Positions 1 through 6,271 of a DNA stretch of 7,376 nt are shown piece by piece (the first letter of the stretch is position 1; each line of letters begins with the position of its first letter). Source of the stretch: Boseongicola sp. Lineage in GTDB: Bacteria > Pseudomonadota > Alphaproteobacteria > Rhodobacterales > Rhodobacteraceae. The DNA is taken from the NCBI GenBank assembly GCA_013042895.1, contig JABDPD010000345.1, positions 1 through 7,376 on the forward strand. Reading direction: 5' to 3'. The notes beneath the pieces were generated by a model. The model searched no databases. It saw nothing but the letters and a program-made list of their open reading frames with translations, and had not been told where the DNA came from. The translations under genes and the position numbers were made by a program.

Positions 1-206
1 TGGTCGAGAAGCTGAAAGGCATGGACGTTCAGGACTGCCTGATCGTGCTGGAAAGCTGGGATGAAAATGTGTATCTCGCGTCCCGCAACCTGCCGAACGT
101 CAGCGTGCTGGAAGCCAGCGCTGTCGATCCGGTCAGCCTGCTGCGCTATGAAAACGTATTGATGAGCGTCGCCGCCGTGCGCCGTCTCGAGGAGAAATGG
201 GGATGA
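1..206 (+). CDS. rplD: 50S ribosomal protein L4 (uL4), C-terminal part, 5' end outside window
   Basis: The reading frame enters the window at its left edge (first full codon at position 3) and ends at TGA 204-206, leaving about 67 C-terminal residues. The segment D-E-N-V-Y-L-A-S-R-N-L followed by D-P-V-S-L-L matches the end of L4, where E. coli has D-E-N-L-F-L-A-A-R-N-L and D-P-V-S-L. L4 binds 23S rRNA and its central loop, not in this window, lines the peptide exit tunnel. In E. coli L4 also represses its own S10 operon through the leader mRNA; that leader lies upstream and cannot be examined here. The stop codon overlaps the rplW start as ATGA, which suggests translational coupling. The identification is secure, and position next to rplW supports it. 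Confidence 0.97.
   Translation, partial: VEKLKGMDVQDCLIVLESWDENVYLASRNLPNVSVLEASAVDPVSLLRYENVLMSVAAVRRLEEKWG
190..194 (+). promoter_or_regulatory. Shine-Dalgarno site that decides the rplW start
   Basis: AGGAG lies inside the end of rplD. It is 8 nt before the ATG at 203 but only 2 nt before the in-frame ATG at 197. The spacing therefore favours 203 as the rplW start, which also gives the M-N-x-E-R N-terminus I recall from Pseudomonas-type L23. Confidence 0.7.
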
Positions 207-499
207 ATGCAGAACGACTCGCAACTGTATTGGTAGGTCCGCATATTTCTGAAAAGAGTACGGTGCTTAGCGAAGAAGAGAATCAGTTCGTATTTAAAGT
301 ACGCACCGACGCGAACAAAGCCGAGATCCGCAAAGCGGTCGTGATGATGTTCGAGGTCAAAGTTGAGTCGGTGCAGGTACTCAACGTGCAGGGCAAGAAA
401 AAGCGCTTCCGCACGACGATGGGTAAGCGCCCGGACTGGAAGAAAGCCTACGTGCGTTTGGCCGAAGGCAGCACTATTGATTTTGTTGGCGCGGAATAA
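203..499 (+). CDS. rplW: 50S ribosomal protein L23 (uL23)
   Basis: This encodes a 98-residue L23, close to the usual 95-100. L23 sits at the exit of the peptide tunnel and is the docking point for trigger factor and the signal recognition particle. Family signatures visible are H-I-S-E-K (residues 14-18), F-K-V-R-T-D-A-N-K-A-E-I-R-K-A-V (31-46), and D-W-K-K-A-Y-V (78-84). An in-frame ATG at 197 would add two residues, but the ribosome binding site spacing and homologous N-termini favour ATG 203. That start overlaps the rplD stop as ATGA, so translation of the two is probably coupled. A 38-nt spacer containing AAAGG leads to rplB. The identification is secure; the exact start is slightly less so. 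Confidence 0.95.
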   Translation: MNAERLATVLVGPHISEKSTVLSEEENQFVFKVRTDANKAEIRKAVVMMFEVKVESVQVLNVQGKKKRFRTTMGKRPDWKKAYVRLAEGSTIDFVGAE

Positions 500-537
500 T
501 TCCCGCGGCATTTGGAAAGAGTTAAAGGCGAAGCAAG

Positions 538-1401
538 ATGGCACTACAAAAGGCCAGACCAACATCACCAGGACGCCGATTTAAGGTACGGGTACTTAAG
601 CCCGATCTTTATAAAGGCAAGCCGTATGGTCCTCTTCTTGAAAAGAAGACCAAGACGGGCGGACGTAACAATGCGGGTCGTATCACCAAGCGCCACACCG
701 GCGGTGGTCACAAGCAGCGTTACCGTGTGATTGATTTCAAGCGCAATAAAGACGGTGTGCCGGCTAAGGTCGAACGCATTGAATACGATCCGAACCGTAG
801 TGCAAACATCGCTCTTCTGCTGTACGCGGATGGCGAGCGTCGCTACATTATCGCAACGAAGGGTGTGAGTGCCGGGTACACCATGGAGTCAGGGACCGAA
901 GTTGCGATCAAGGTCGGCAATAATATGCCCCTTCGCAATATTCCTCTGGGTTCGCTCGTTCATTGCGTTGAAATGAAGCCAGGTAAAGGTGCACAGATGG
1001 TTCGCACCGCTGGCGGTTCTGCCCAGCTTGCAGCACGAGAGGGCAGTTATGCCACGCTGCGTCTTCGCTCTGGCGAAATGCGCAAAGTGCACATCGATTG
1101 CCGTGCCACGCTGGGCGAGGTAGGTAACTCTGAGCATTCGCTGCAAAAACTGGGTAAAGCCGGTGCCAAACGCTGGCGCGGCGTGCGACCGACCGTTCGC
1201 GGTGTCGCTATGAACCCGGTCGACCACCCGCATGGTGGTGGTGAAGGTCGTACGTCCGGTGGTCGTCATCCGGTGACGCCATGGGGTGTGCCGACCAAGG
1301 GTTACAAAACACGTAAGAACAAGCGTACGGACAACATGATTGTTCGTCGTCGTTCCAAGAAGAAAAAGTCTGAGAGGTTACTGAAGTGCCACGTTCCGTA
1401 A
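538..1401 (+). CDS. rplB: 50S ribosomal protein L2 (uL2), with C-terminal extension overlapping rpsS
   Basis: This encodes a 287-residue L2; the family is usually 273-276. L2 binds 23S rRNA, is needed for subunit association and lies near the peptidyl transferase centre. Visible signatures are P-T-S-P-G-R-R (8-14), G-G-G-H-K-Q (55-60), [12 protein letters not shown] (82-93), [11 protein letters not shown] (174-184) and [13 protein letters not shown] (226-238). His230 corresponds to E. coli His229, counted without the initiator Met, the residue implicated in peptidyl transfer. ATG 538 follows AAAGG (524-528) at 9 nt. After R-R-R-S-K, where E. coli L2 ends, the frame continues for 13 residues, [13 protein letters not shown], overlapping rpsS by 16 nt. 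Both alternative frames stop within this tail. The body is certain; the true C-terminus is open. Confidence 0.95.
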   Translation: MALQKARPTSPGRRFKVRVLKPDLYKGKPYGPLLEKKTKTGGRNNAGRITKRHTGGGHKQRYRVIDFKRNKDGVPAKVERIEYDPNRSANIALLLYADGERRYIIATKGVSAGYTMESGTEVAIKVGNNMPLRNIPLGSLVHCVEMKPGKGAQMVRTAGGSAQLAAREGSYATLRLRSGEMRKVHIDCRATLGEVGNSEHSLQKLGKAGAKRWRGVRPTVRGVAMNPVDHPHGGGEGRTSGGRHPVTPWGVPTKGYKTRKNKRTDNMIVRRRSKKKKSERLLKCHVP

Positions 1402-1658
1402 GAAAAGGGCCATTCGTTGATCTTCATCTGATGAAGAAAGTCGAAACGGCCGCCGCAAGCAACGACCGTCGACCCATTAAAACCTGGTCGCGTCGTTCCA
1501 TGATCCTGCCTGACATGGTTGGACTTACGATCGCCGTGCACAACGGTCGCGCCCATGTTCCGGTGCTGATATCCGAAAACATGGTAGGTCATAAACTGGG
1601 CGAGTTCGCGATTACGCGTACTTACAAGTCGCACGCTGGCGACAAGAAGTCCAAGTAG
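1386..1658 (+). CDS. rpsS: 30S ribosomal protein S19 (uS19), GTG start
   Basis: This encodes a 90-residue S19, against 91-92 in relatives. S19 lies in the head of the 30S subunit, pairs with S13 and takes part in inter-subunit bridges near A-site tRNA. Signatures are P-R-S-V-R-K-G-P-F (2-10), [11 protein letters not shown] (32-42), V-H-N-G-R (51-55) and V-G-H-K-L-G-E-F (67-74). The start is GTG at 1386, preceded by GAGAGGT (1372-1378) at 7 nt; M-P-R-S is the universal N-terminus, so the start is well supported. The family's usual F-A-P-T is F-A-I-T here (74-77). The first 16 nt overlap the extended end of rplB. The stop TAG overlaps the AGGAG ribosome binding site of rplV. Confidence 0.97.
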   Translation: MPRSVRKGPFVDLHLMKKVETAAASNDRRPIKTWSRRSMILPDMVGLTIAVHNGRAHVPVLISENMVGHKLGEFAITRTYKSHAGDKKSK

Positions 1659-1669
1659 GAGATTGAACA

Positions 1670-2002
1670 ATGAAAGTGTCTGCGAAATTGAGATACGCGC
1701 GAATTTCTCCTCAGAAAATGCGCCTGATTGCTGACCAGGTCCGCGGCAAGCCCGTGGCTGAGGCCGATCAGACTCTGGCATTTATGCCAAAAAAGGGCGC
1801 AAAGATTTTACGCAAGATTCTGAACTCAGCTATTGCCAATGCCGAGCACAATAACGGCGCTGACATTGACGAGCTCAAAATCTCATCCGTGATGGTTGAC
1901 GAAGCACCGCGTTTTCGTCGCTGGGAAGCGCGCGCCAAAGGCAGCGGTAACCGCATCATCAAACGCAACAGCCATATCACTCTGCAAGTTGCAGACGAGT
2001 AA
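1670..2002 (+). CDS. rplV: 50S ribosomal protein L22 (uL22), atypical tunnel loop
   Basis: This encodes a 110-residue L22, the same length as E. coli, with a gap-free alignment to it by eye. L22 contacts all 23S domains, and its long beta-hairpin forms the tunnel constriction together with L4. Signatures are A-R-I-S-P-Q-K (10-16), [21 protein letters not shown] (41-61), G-A-D-I-D-E-L-K (63-70), V-D-E (76-78) and S-H-I-T (101-104). The start ATG follows AGGAG (1657-1661) at 8 nt. The hairpin tip at 81-94 reads [14 protein letters not shown], where E. coli has S-M-K-R-I-M-P-R-A-K-G-R-A-D. Several tunnel-facing positions, including 82, 92 and 93, are therefore changed. The identification is secure. 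Confidence 0.97.
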   Translation: MKVSAKLRYARISPQKMRLIADQVRGKPVAEADQTLAFMPKKGAKILRKILNSAIANAEHNNGADIDELKISSVMVDEAPRFRRWEARAKGSGNRIIKRNSHITLQVADE

Positions 2003-2014
2003 GAGTAGTATTCA

Positions 2015-2698
2015 ATGGGTCAAAAAGTACATCCAATTGGCATTCGCTTAGGGATAACCAAAGACTGGTCTTCCAAGTGGTACGCCGACAGCCAAACGTA
2101 TCCTGAGTACGTCGCTACCGATCACAAGATCCGCGAGTTTCTGAAAAAGAAACTGTCGCAGGCATCGGTCAGCCGCATACAGATTGAGCGTCCCGCGAAG
2201 AAAGCGCACATCACCGTGCACACTGCGCGTCCGGGCATCGTGATCGGTAAGAAAGGCGAAGACATTGAGAAACTGCGTGCAGCCGTTGCGAAAATGATGA
2301 ACATGCCTCTGACTGACATTCGCATCAACATTGCGGAAATTCGCAAGCCTGAGCTGGACGCTACGCTGGTTGCGGAAGGCATCGCCCAGCAGCTTGAGCG
2401 CCGCATCATGTTCCGCCGCGCCATGAAGCGCGCCGTGACCAACACCATGCGCCTTGGCGCCGGTGGCATCAAAGTCAAAGTGGGTGGACGTTTGAACGGT
2501 GCTGAAATTGCACGTTCTGAGTGGTACCGCGAAGGCCGCGTACCGCTACATACGCTGCGCGCCGACATCGATTACGGTGTGGCCGAGGCGCTCACGACCT
2601 ACGGCATCATCGGTGTCAAAGTCTGGATTTTCAAAGGCGAAGTGTTCGATACGGCGGATGCCGCTACCGAAGCCGCCGAAACACCGGCTGCGCGCTAG
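2015..2698 (+). CDS. rpsC: 30S ribosomal protein S3 (uS3)
   Basis: This encodes a 227-residue S3 (E. coli 233). S3 lies in the 30S head at the mRNA entry channel and contributes to mRNA unwinding with S4 and S5. M-G-Q-K-V-H-P opens the protein. A KH domain follows, with [12 protein letters not shown] (72-83) containing the GxxG loop at 78-81. Arg134, Arg135 and Lys138 in [11 protein letters not shown] match E. coli Arg131, Arg132 and Lys135, which are tied to helicase activity. [20 protein letters not shown] (168-187) is the C-terminal domain signature. Compared with E. coli and Pseudomonas there are three extra residues around 98-103, and the usual S-G-R-L-G-G is G-G-R-L-N-G (157-162). The C-terminal tail is short and Ala/Glu-rich rather than Lys-rich. 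The gap after rplV is 12 nt with a weak GAG-type ribosome binding site. Confidence 0.97.
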   Translation: MGQKVHPIGIRLGITKDWSSKWYADSQTYPEYVATDHKIREFLKKKLSQASVSRIQIERPAKKAHITVHTARPGIVIGKKGEDIEKLRAAVAKMMNMPLTDIRINIAEIRKPELDATLVAEGIAQQLERRIMFRRAMKRAVTNTMRLGAGGIKVKVGGRLNGAEIARSEWYREGRVPLHTLRADIDYGVAEALTTYGIIGVKVWIFKGEVFDTADAATEAAETPAAR

Positions 2699-2722
2699 GC
2701 ACGCGCAAGTCAGGAGAGTTCG

Positions 2723-3136
2723 ATGCTACAGCCAAAGAGAACAAAGTTTCGCAAACAAATGAAGGGCAAAAACCGCGGTTTGGCCCAGCGCGGCAGCAGC
2801 GTGTCGTTTGGCGAGTATGGCCTCAAGGCCACCGCCCGCGGTCGCATCACTGCTCGCCAGATCGAAGCGGCACGTCGTGCCATGACGCGTTACGTCAAGC
2901 GAGGCGGCAAAATCTGGATTCGTATTTTTCCGGACAAGCCGATCACCAAAAAGCCGCTTGAAGTGCGTCAGGGTAAAGGTAAGGGCAACGTGGAGTACTG
3001 GGTAGCCCAGATCCAGCCCGGCCGTATGTTGTATGAGATGGAAGGGGTTGACGAGTCCATCGCACGCGAGGCGTTCCGCCTGGCTGCGGCCAAACTCCCG
3101 ATCGCGACCGCATTTGTGTCACGGCAGGTGGTGTGA
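2723..3136 (+). CDS. rplP: 50S ribosomal protein L16 (uL16)
   Basis: This encodes a 137-residue L16, one residue longer than E. coli. L16 assembles late into the large subunit and contacts A-site tRNA and 5S r[14 protein letters not shown] opens the protein. [19 protein letters not shown] (38-56), [12 protein letters not shown] (62-73) and [11 protein letters not shown] (84-94) are family signatures. Arg82, in V-R-Q-G-K-G, corresponds to E. coli Arg81, the residue hydroxylated by the oxygenase RoxA (YcfD); whether this organism has the enzyme is unknown. The neighbouring Met of V-R-M-G is Gln here. [12 protein letters not shown] (21-32) resembles the Pseudomonas form. AGGAGA (2712-2717) precedes ATG at 5 nt. 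The TGA stop overlaps the rpmC start. Confidence 0.97.
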   Translation: MLQPKRTKFRKQMKGKNRGLAQRGSSVSFGEYGLKATARGRITARQIEAARRAMTRYVKRGGKIWIRIFPDKPITKKPLEVRQGKGKGNVEYWVAQIQPGRMLYEMEGVDESIAREAFRLAAAKLPIATAFVSRQVV

Positions 3137-3321
3137 TGAAAGCAAGTGAATTGAGAGAGAGTTCGGTTGCCGAGCTCAACGAAGAACTGGTCAAGCTCCG
3201 CAAAGAGCAGTTTAACCTGCGCATGCAGGACGCAACTGGCCAGCTCACCAATCAGGATCAGTTCCGCAAGGTGCGTCGCAGTATTGCGCGCGTCAAAACG
3301 GTTTTGAACGAAAAACGCTAA
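3136..3321 (+). CDS. rpmC: 50S ribosomal protein L29 (uL29)
   Basis: This encodes a 61-residue, two-helix L29 (E. coli 63). It sits beside L23 near the tunnel exit on the solvent side of the large subunit. Signatures are M-K-A-S-E-L-R-E (1-8), [11 protein letters not shown] (21-31) and [14 protein letters not shown] (46-59). ATG 3136 overlaps the rplP stop by one base (TGATG) and gives the expected M-K-A N-terminus. A GTG at 3133 in the same frame would add one Met and is less likely. AGGTG (3126-3130) inside rplP lies 5 nt upstream. The arrangement suggests translation coupled to rplP. Only the start carries any doubt. Confidence 0.95.
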   Translation: MKASELRESSVAELNEELVKLRKEQFNLRMQDATGQLTNQDQFRKVRRSIARVKTVLNEKR

Positions 3322-3337
3322 ACGCGAGCGAATGGCA

Positions 3338-3613
3338 ATGACTGAACAAACAGCAACAACTCAGATTAAGCGCACTGTGACCGGTAAAGTGGTCAGCGAC
3401 AAAATGGACAAATCCATCACTGTGGCGATCGAGCGCAAGGTGAAGCACCCGATGTACGGCAAGTACGTGAGTCGCACCACCAAGCTGATGGCACATGACG
3501 AAAACAACGAGGCAAAAGCGGGCGATACCGTGACCTTGTCTGAGTGCCGTCCACGTTCCAAGCGTAAAGCCTGGGAGCTGGTCACTGTCGTCGAACAGGC
3601 CCGTGTGCGATAA
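3338..3613 (+). CDS. rpsQ: 30S ribosomal protein S17 (uS17)
   Basis: This encodes a 91-residue S17 (E. coli 84), an OB-fold protein that binds 16S rRNA early in 30S assembly. Signatures are [11 protein letters not shown] (16-26), H-P-M-Y-G-K-Y (37-43), A-H-D-E-N-N (52-57) and [11 protein letters not shown] (69-79); in the last, relatives have R-P-L-S-K-T-K-S-W. Two in-frame ATGs compete, 3332 and 3338. The only Shine-Dalgarno-like bases are GAG at 3326-3328, 3 nt from the first and 9 nt from the second, so 3338 is preferred. Starting at 3332 would add M-A. Either way the N-terminal tail is several residues longer than in E. coli and Thr/Gln-rich. This is the last gene of the S10 group. Confidence 0.93.
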   Translation: MTEQTATTQIKRTVTGKVVSDKMDKSITVAIERKVKHPMYGKYVSRTTKLMAHDENNEAKAGDTVTLSECRPRSKRKAWELVTVVEQARVR

Positions 3614-3651
3614 CACCGGTTAAGCATTAACTAACAGATGGAATTAAAGCC
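3614..3651 (+). other. S10/spc operon junction spacer
   Basis: These 38 nt separate rpsQ from rplN. They contain GTTAA-GCA-TTAAC (3619-3631), a perfect 5-bp inverted repeat with a 3-nt loop but a weak, AT-rich stem, and GATGGA (3637-3642), the likely rplN ribosome binding site, 9 nt before the ATG. I see no convincing -35/-10 pair and no GC-rich terminator, so the two gene groups are probably read as one transcript. Confidence 0.5.
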
Positions 3652-4020
3652 ATGATTCAGATGCAAACAATATTGAACGCCGCCGACAACAGTGGTGCGC
3701 GACGTGTGATGTGCATCAAAGTGCTGGGCGGTTCGAAGCGACGTTACGCAAACGTTGGCGACGTGATCAAAGTCAGCATTAAAGACGCGATTCCTCGCGG
3801 CAAGGTAAAGAAAGGCGAGATCTACAACGCCGTTGTTGTACGCACCCGTAAAGGCGTGCGTCGTCCCGACGGCCAGCTGATTCGCTTCGATGGTAACGCG
3901 GCTGTTCTGCTGAACGCGCGTCTCGAGCCCATCGGTACACGTATTTTTGGCCCCGTGACTCGTGAGTTGCGCGGCAGCAAGTTTATGAAGATTGTTTCTC
4001 TTGCGCCTGAGGTGCTCTAA
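3652..4020 (+). CDS. rplN: 50S ribosomal protein L14 (uL14)
   Basis: This encodes a 122-residue L14, the usual length. L14 lies on the subunit interface, contacts 16S rRNA helix 14, and is the known binding site of the silencing factor RsfS. M-I-Q-M-Q-T opens the protein. [17 protein letters not shown] (11-27), [10 protein letters not shown] (46-55), [11 protein letters not shown] (64-74), D-G-N-A-A-V-L-L-N (80-88) and [13 protein letters not shown] (95-107) are family hallmarks. The start follows GATGGA at 9 nt and agrees with the universal N-terminus. It is the first gene of the spc group and is followed by a 32-nt spacer to rplX. Nothing in it looks unusual. Confidence 0.97.
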   Translation: MIQMQTILNAADNSGARRVMCIKVLGGSKRRYANVGDVIKVSIKDAIPRGKVKKGEIYNAVVVRTRKGVRRPDGQLIRFDGNAAVLLNARLEPIGTRIFGPVTRELRGSKFMKIVSLAPEVL

Positions 4021-4052
4021 GAGCATCGCGGCCCAGGATAAGGATTGCAGTA

Positions 4053-4373
4053 ATGAAAAAGATTAAGACAGGCGACGACGTCATCGTAATCACCGGCCGA
4101 GACAAAGGCCGTCGCGGTACCGTGCTCCAGCTTCTGCCATTCGATCGTTTGATCGTAGAAGGCATCAACGTGGCCAAAAAGCACGTTAAAGGCAATCCGC
4201 AGGATCCGGGTGTCGAAAGCGGCATCCTCGACCGGGAAACATCGATTCACGTTTCAAACGTGGCGCTGTACAACGCCGCCGAGAAAAAAGGCGACAAGGT
4301 GGGCATTCGCGTGCAAGAAGACGGCAAGCGGGTTCGCTATTTCAAGTCCAACGATGAACTCGTGGATATTTAA
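4053..4373 (+). CDS. rplX: 50S ribosomal protein L24 (uL24)
   Basis: This encodes a 106-residue L24 (E. coli 104). It is an assembly-initiator protein that binds the 5' domain of 23S rRNA and reaches towards the tunnel exit. The KOW motif G-D-D-V-I-V-I-T-G-R-D-K-G-R-R-G-T-V is at 7-24. V-E-G-I-N-V-A-K-K-H (35-44) and I-H-V-S-N-V-A-L-Y-N (65-74) are further signatures, and V-R-Y-F-K-S-N (94-100) ends the protein much as in E. coli. The N-terminus starts M-K-K-I-K without the extra A-A of E. coli. AAGGA (4040-4044) lies 8 nt before the ATG. The gap to rplE is 13 nt. In E. coli the S8 repressor site is at this junction; I could not recognise it here. Confidence 0.97.
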   Translation: MKKIKTGDDVIVITGRDKGRRGTVLQLLPFDRLIVEGINVAKKHVKGNPQDPGVESGILDRETSIHVSNVALYNAAEKKGDKVGIRVQEDGKRVRYFKSNDELVDI

Positions 4374-4386
4374 CAGGTAATAAACG

Positions 4387-4926
4387 ATGAGCAGGCTGCA
4401 GAAATTTTACAACGAGACCGTTGTTCCAAAGCTCAAAGACGAGCTAAAGCTGGACAACGTGATGGAAGTGCCACGCATCACCAAGATCACCCTGAACATG
4501 GGTGTCGGTGAAGCGGTCGCTGACAAAAAAGTCATGGAACACGCCATGAACGACATGGCAAAAATCAGTGGTCAGAAGCCGCTGATGCGCCCGGCACGCA
4601 AGTCAGTTGCGTCGTTCAAGATTCGCGACGGTTACCCGATTGGCTGCAAGGTCACTCTGCGGCGCGAGCGTATGTACGACTTTCTCGATCGCCTGGTTAA
4701 TATTTCGATTCCTCGTGAGCGTGATTTCCGGGGCCTGTCATCCAAAGCGTTTGACGGTCGCGGTAACTACAACATGGGGGTTAAAGAACAGATCATTTTC
4801 CCTGAAGTGGATTTTGATCAGGTGGATGCGATTCGTGGCATGGACATTGCCATTACCACCACCGCCCGTAACGACGATGAAGGTCGAGCGCTTTTAAGTG
4901 CGTTCAACTTTCCATTTAAAAAGTGA
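4387..4926 (+). CDS. rplE: 50S ribosomal protein L5 (uL5)
   Basis: This encodes a 179-residue L5, identical in length to E. coli. L5 binds 5S rRNA with L18, forms part of the central protuberance, and bridges to S13 in the 30S head. Signatures are [16 protein letters not shown] (28-43), S-G-Q-K-P-L (61-66), [11 protein letters not shown] (70-80), [11 protein letters not shown] (82-92), D-F-R-G-L (113-117), [13 protein letters not shown] (123-135) and E-G-R-A-L-L (165-170). AGGTA (4375-4379) is 7 nt before the ATG. The stop TGA is embedded in the rpsN ribosome binding site (TGAGGA), an arrangement that favours reinitiation. The identification is secure. Confidence 0.98.
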   Translation: MSRLQKFYNETVVPKLKDELKLDNVMEVPRITKITLNMGVGEAVADKKVMEHAMNDMAKISGQKPLMRPARKSVASFKIRDGYPIGCKVTLRRERMYDFLDRLVNISIPRERDFRGLSSKAFDGRGNYNMGVKEQIIFPEVDFDQVDAIRGMDIAITTTARNDDEGRALLSAFNFPFKK

Positions 4927-4937
4927 GGATTGCCTGA

Positions 4938-5243
4938 ATGGCTAAGAAATCAATGCTGATGCGCGAGCGCAAACGCGAAAAACTGGCTGCAAAGTACAAA
5001 GCCAAGCGTGAGAAGCTCAAAGCGATCATTAAATCGGTTGATAGCGACGACGAAGCCATCGAAGCCGCGGTTATTGCTCTGTCAAAACTGCCGCGCGATT
5101 CGAGTCCGTCTCGTCAGCGTAACCGTTGCAGCATCTCCGGTCGCCCTCACGGCTACTATCGTAAATTTGGTCTCAGCCGCAACATGCTGAGAAAGTCCAC
5201 CATGAATGGTGAGATTCCCGGCCTGCGTAAAGCCAGCTGGTAA
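4938..5243 (+). CDS. rpsN: 30S ribosomal protein S14 (uS14), long zinc-free form
   Basis: This encodes a 101-residue S14 of the long type. It has a single cysteine (Cys64, in R-N-R-C) and so lacks the paired CxxC motifs of the short zinc-binding paralogue. S14 is in the 30S head next to S3, S10 and S19. Signatures are M-A-K-K-S-M (1-6), [14 protein letters not shown] (51-64), [14 protein letters not shown] (68-81) and G-x-x-K-A-S-W at the end. In the usually conserved C-terminal stretch, R-K-S-T-M-N-G (85-91) replaces the R-E-A-A-M-R-G of E. coli and Pseudomonas, and C-S-I-S-G replaces C-R-x-T-G. GAGGA (4925-4929) lies 8 nt before the ATG. Confidence 0.97.
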   Translation: MAKKSMLMRERKREKLAAKYKAKREKLKAIIKSVDSDDEAIEAAVIALSKLPRDSSPSRQRNRCSISGRPHGYYRKFGLSRNMLRKSTMNGEIPGLRKASW

Positions 5244-5265
5244 GAAGAGACAAGAGGACACATTC

Positions 5266-5661
5266 ATGAGTATGACTGACCCAATTGCGGATCTTTTGAC
5301 CCGCATTCGAAACGGACAAAAAGCACGTAAAGTCGCTGTTGCCATGCCTTCATCAACGAAGAAAGTGGCGATTTGCGAAGTGCTGAAAAACGAAGGCTAC
5401 ATCGAAGATTTTTCGGTTGAAGCCCAGGGCAATAAAGCCGAGCTGAACGTCAGCCTGAAGTACTACGAAGGCCAGCCGGTTATTGAACGCATCAAACGTG
5501 TAAGTCGCCCGGGACTGCGGGTGTACAAGAGCAGCGACGACCTGCCCAAAGTGCTGGGCGGTCTGGGCGTTGCCATCGTATCAACGTCGCAGGGTGTGAT
5601 GACAGATCGTCAGGCCCGCGCTAACAACCAGGGCGGCGAGGTGTTGTGTCTGGTCAGCTAA
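5266..5661 (+). CDS. rpsH: 30S ribosomal protein S8 (uS8)
   Basis: This encodes a 131-residue S8 (E. coli 130). S8 binds 16S rRNA helix 21 early in assembly and, in E. coli, represses the spc operon by binding its mRNA around the rplX-rplE junction. [17 protein letters not shown] (1-17), I-E-D-F (46-49), [10 protein letters not shown] (78-87), L-P-K-V-L-G-G-L-G (93-101) and S-T-S-Q-G-V-M-T-D (106-114) are family hallmarks; the last is the C-terminal RNA-binding motif. The frame is open upstream to 5206, overlapping rpsN, but the M-S-M N-terminus and AGAGGA (5253-5258) 7 nt upstream fix the start at 5266. Confidence 0.97.
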   Translation: MSMTDPIADLLTRIRNGQKARKVAVAMPSSTKKVAICEVLKNEGYIEDFSVEAQGNKAELNVSLKYYEGQPVIERIKRVSRPGLRVYKSSDDLPKVLGGLGVAIVSTSQGVMTDRQARANNQGGEVLCLVS

Positions 5662-5670
5662 TTCTTTGAA

Positions 5671-5680
5671 TTGGCGCCAA
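5671..5680. repeat. 10-bp perfect palindrome in the rpsH-rplF spacer
   Basis: TTGGCGCCAA reads identically on both strands. It lies in the 47-nt spacer, 10 nt after the rpsH stop and 28 nt before the rplF start. As RNA it would leave too short a stem for a stable hairpin, so a role in transcript folding is doubtful. It could be chance or a dyad recognised in DNA; there is no further evidence. Confidence 0.4.
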
Positions 5681-5708
5681 ACCGCACTAGCGAAAAACGG
5701 AAACAGAT

Positions 5709-6242
5709 ATGTCCAGAATTGCAAAACAACCAGTTGTGCTGCCAAAAGGCACCGAGTACTCGATTGCCGGTCGCACCGTCACGGTCAAGAACGGCAAGAA
5801 TTCGCTGACCATGAATCTGCATCCCAATGTGGAAGTGGAACAGGAAGGCGACCAGCTCAACGTTCGCGCCGCCGGTGGCGGCAAGCAGAGCGTTGCGATT
5901 GCCGGCACCATGCGTTCTTTGCTGAACAACATGGCCATTGGCGTGACCACCGGTTTCGAGCGCCGCCTGAACCTGGTCGGCGTCGGTTATCGAGCTCAGG
6001 CTCAGGGCCAGAAGCTGAACCTGACGCTGGGTTTCTCGCACCCGGTTGTTTACGAAGTACCTCAGGGTATTTCGGTTGAAACGCCGAGTCAGACCGAGAT
6101 CGTGCTGAAGAGTGCCGACAAGCAGGCCATCGGCCAGGTAGCCGCAGAGATTCGCGCCTTCCGTCCGCCGGAGCCTTACAAAGGTAAAGGCGTACGCTAC
6201 GCCGACGAACGCGTCATTTTGAAAGAAGCCAAGAAGAAGTAA
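5709..6242 (+). CDS. rplF: 50S ribosomal protein L6 (uL6)
   Basis: This encodes a 177-residue L6, the same length as E. coli. L6 consists of two similar alpha/beta domains and lies near the sarcin-ricin loop and the factor-binding region of the 50[10 protein letters not shown] opens the protein. [15 protein letters not shown] (69-83), L-V-G-V-G-Y-R-A (89-96), L-G-F-S-H-P-V (107-113), D-K-Q-x-I-G-Q-V-A-A (137-146) and [11 protein letters not shown] (154-164) are signatures, the last being the C-terminal rRNA-binding motif. The ribosome binding site is weak: GGA (5699-5701) at 7 nt. A 29-nt spacer leads to rplR. The identification is secure. Confidence 0.98.
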   Translation: MSRIAKQPVVLPKGTEYSIAGRTVTVKNGKNSLTMNLHPNVEVEQEGDQLNVRAAGGGKQSVAIAGTMRSLLNNMAIGVTTGFERRLNLVGVGYRAQAQGQKLNLTLGFSHPVVYEVPQGISVETPSQTEIVLKSADKQAIGQVAAEIRAFRPPEPYKGKGVRYADERVILKEAKKK

Positions 6243-6271
6243 TCCGGCTTAAGAGAGTTTTAGGAAAGACT

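Noticed and set aside
146..568. 140-codon minus-strand frame opposite rplD, rplW and the start of rplB
   Set aside because: It overlaps secure genes on the other strand and shows no recognisable domain; treated as a shadow frame.
1360..1373. Programmed -1 frameshift site in rplB
   Set aside because: The in-phase sequence is G-AAA-AAG, so the P-site tRNA would mispair after slipping; no stimulatory hairpin is evident. Kept only as one explanation for the L2 tail.
1302..1781. 159-codon open frame on the minus strand across rplB, rpsS and rplV
   Set aside because: It lies wholly opposite three certain genes, its product resembles no family I know, and its length fits the codon bias of the sense strand.
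2521..2961. 146-codon plus-strand frame overlapping rpsC and rplP
   Set aside because: It is out of frame with both confident genes and starts inside the conserved end of S3; the product is Arg/His-rich, as expected of a shifted frame.
4340..4430. Possible S8 autoregulatory mRNA site at the rplX-rplE junction
   Set aside because: E. coli has its S8 target here, but I could not find a convincing helix-21-like fold by eye in the 13-nt gap and flanks. A covariance-model search would be needed.
5666..6079. 137-codon plus-strand frame over the start of rplF
   Set aside because: rplF in another frame is full-length and matches L6 throughout; this frame gives an Arg/Gln-rich low-complexity product with no family match.
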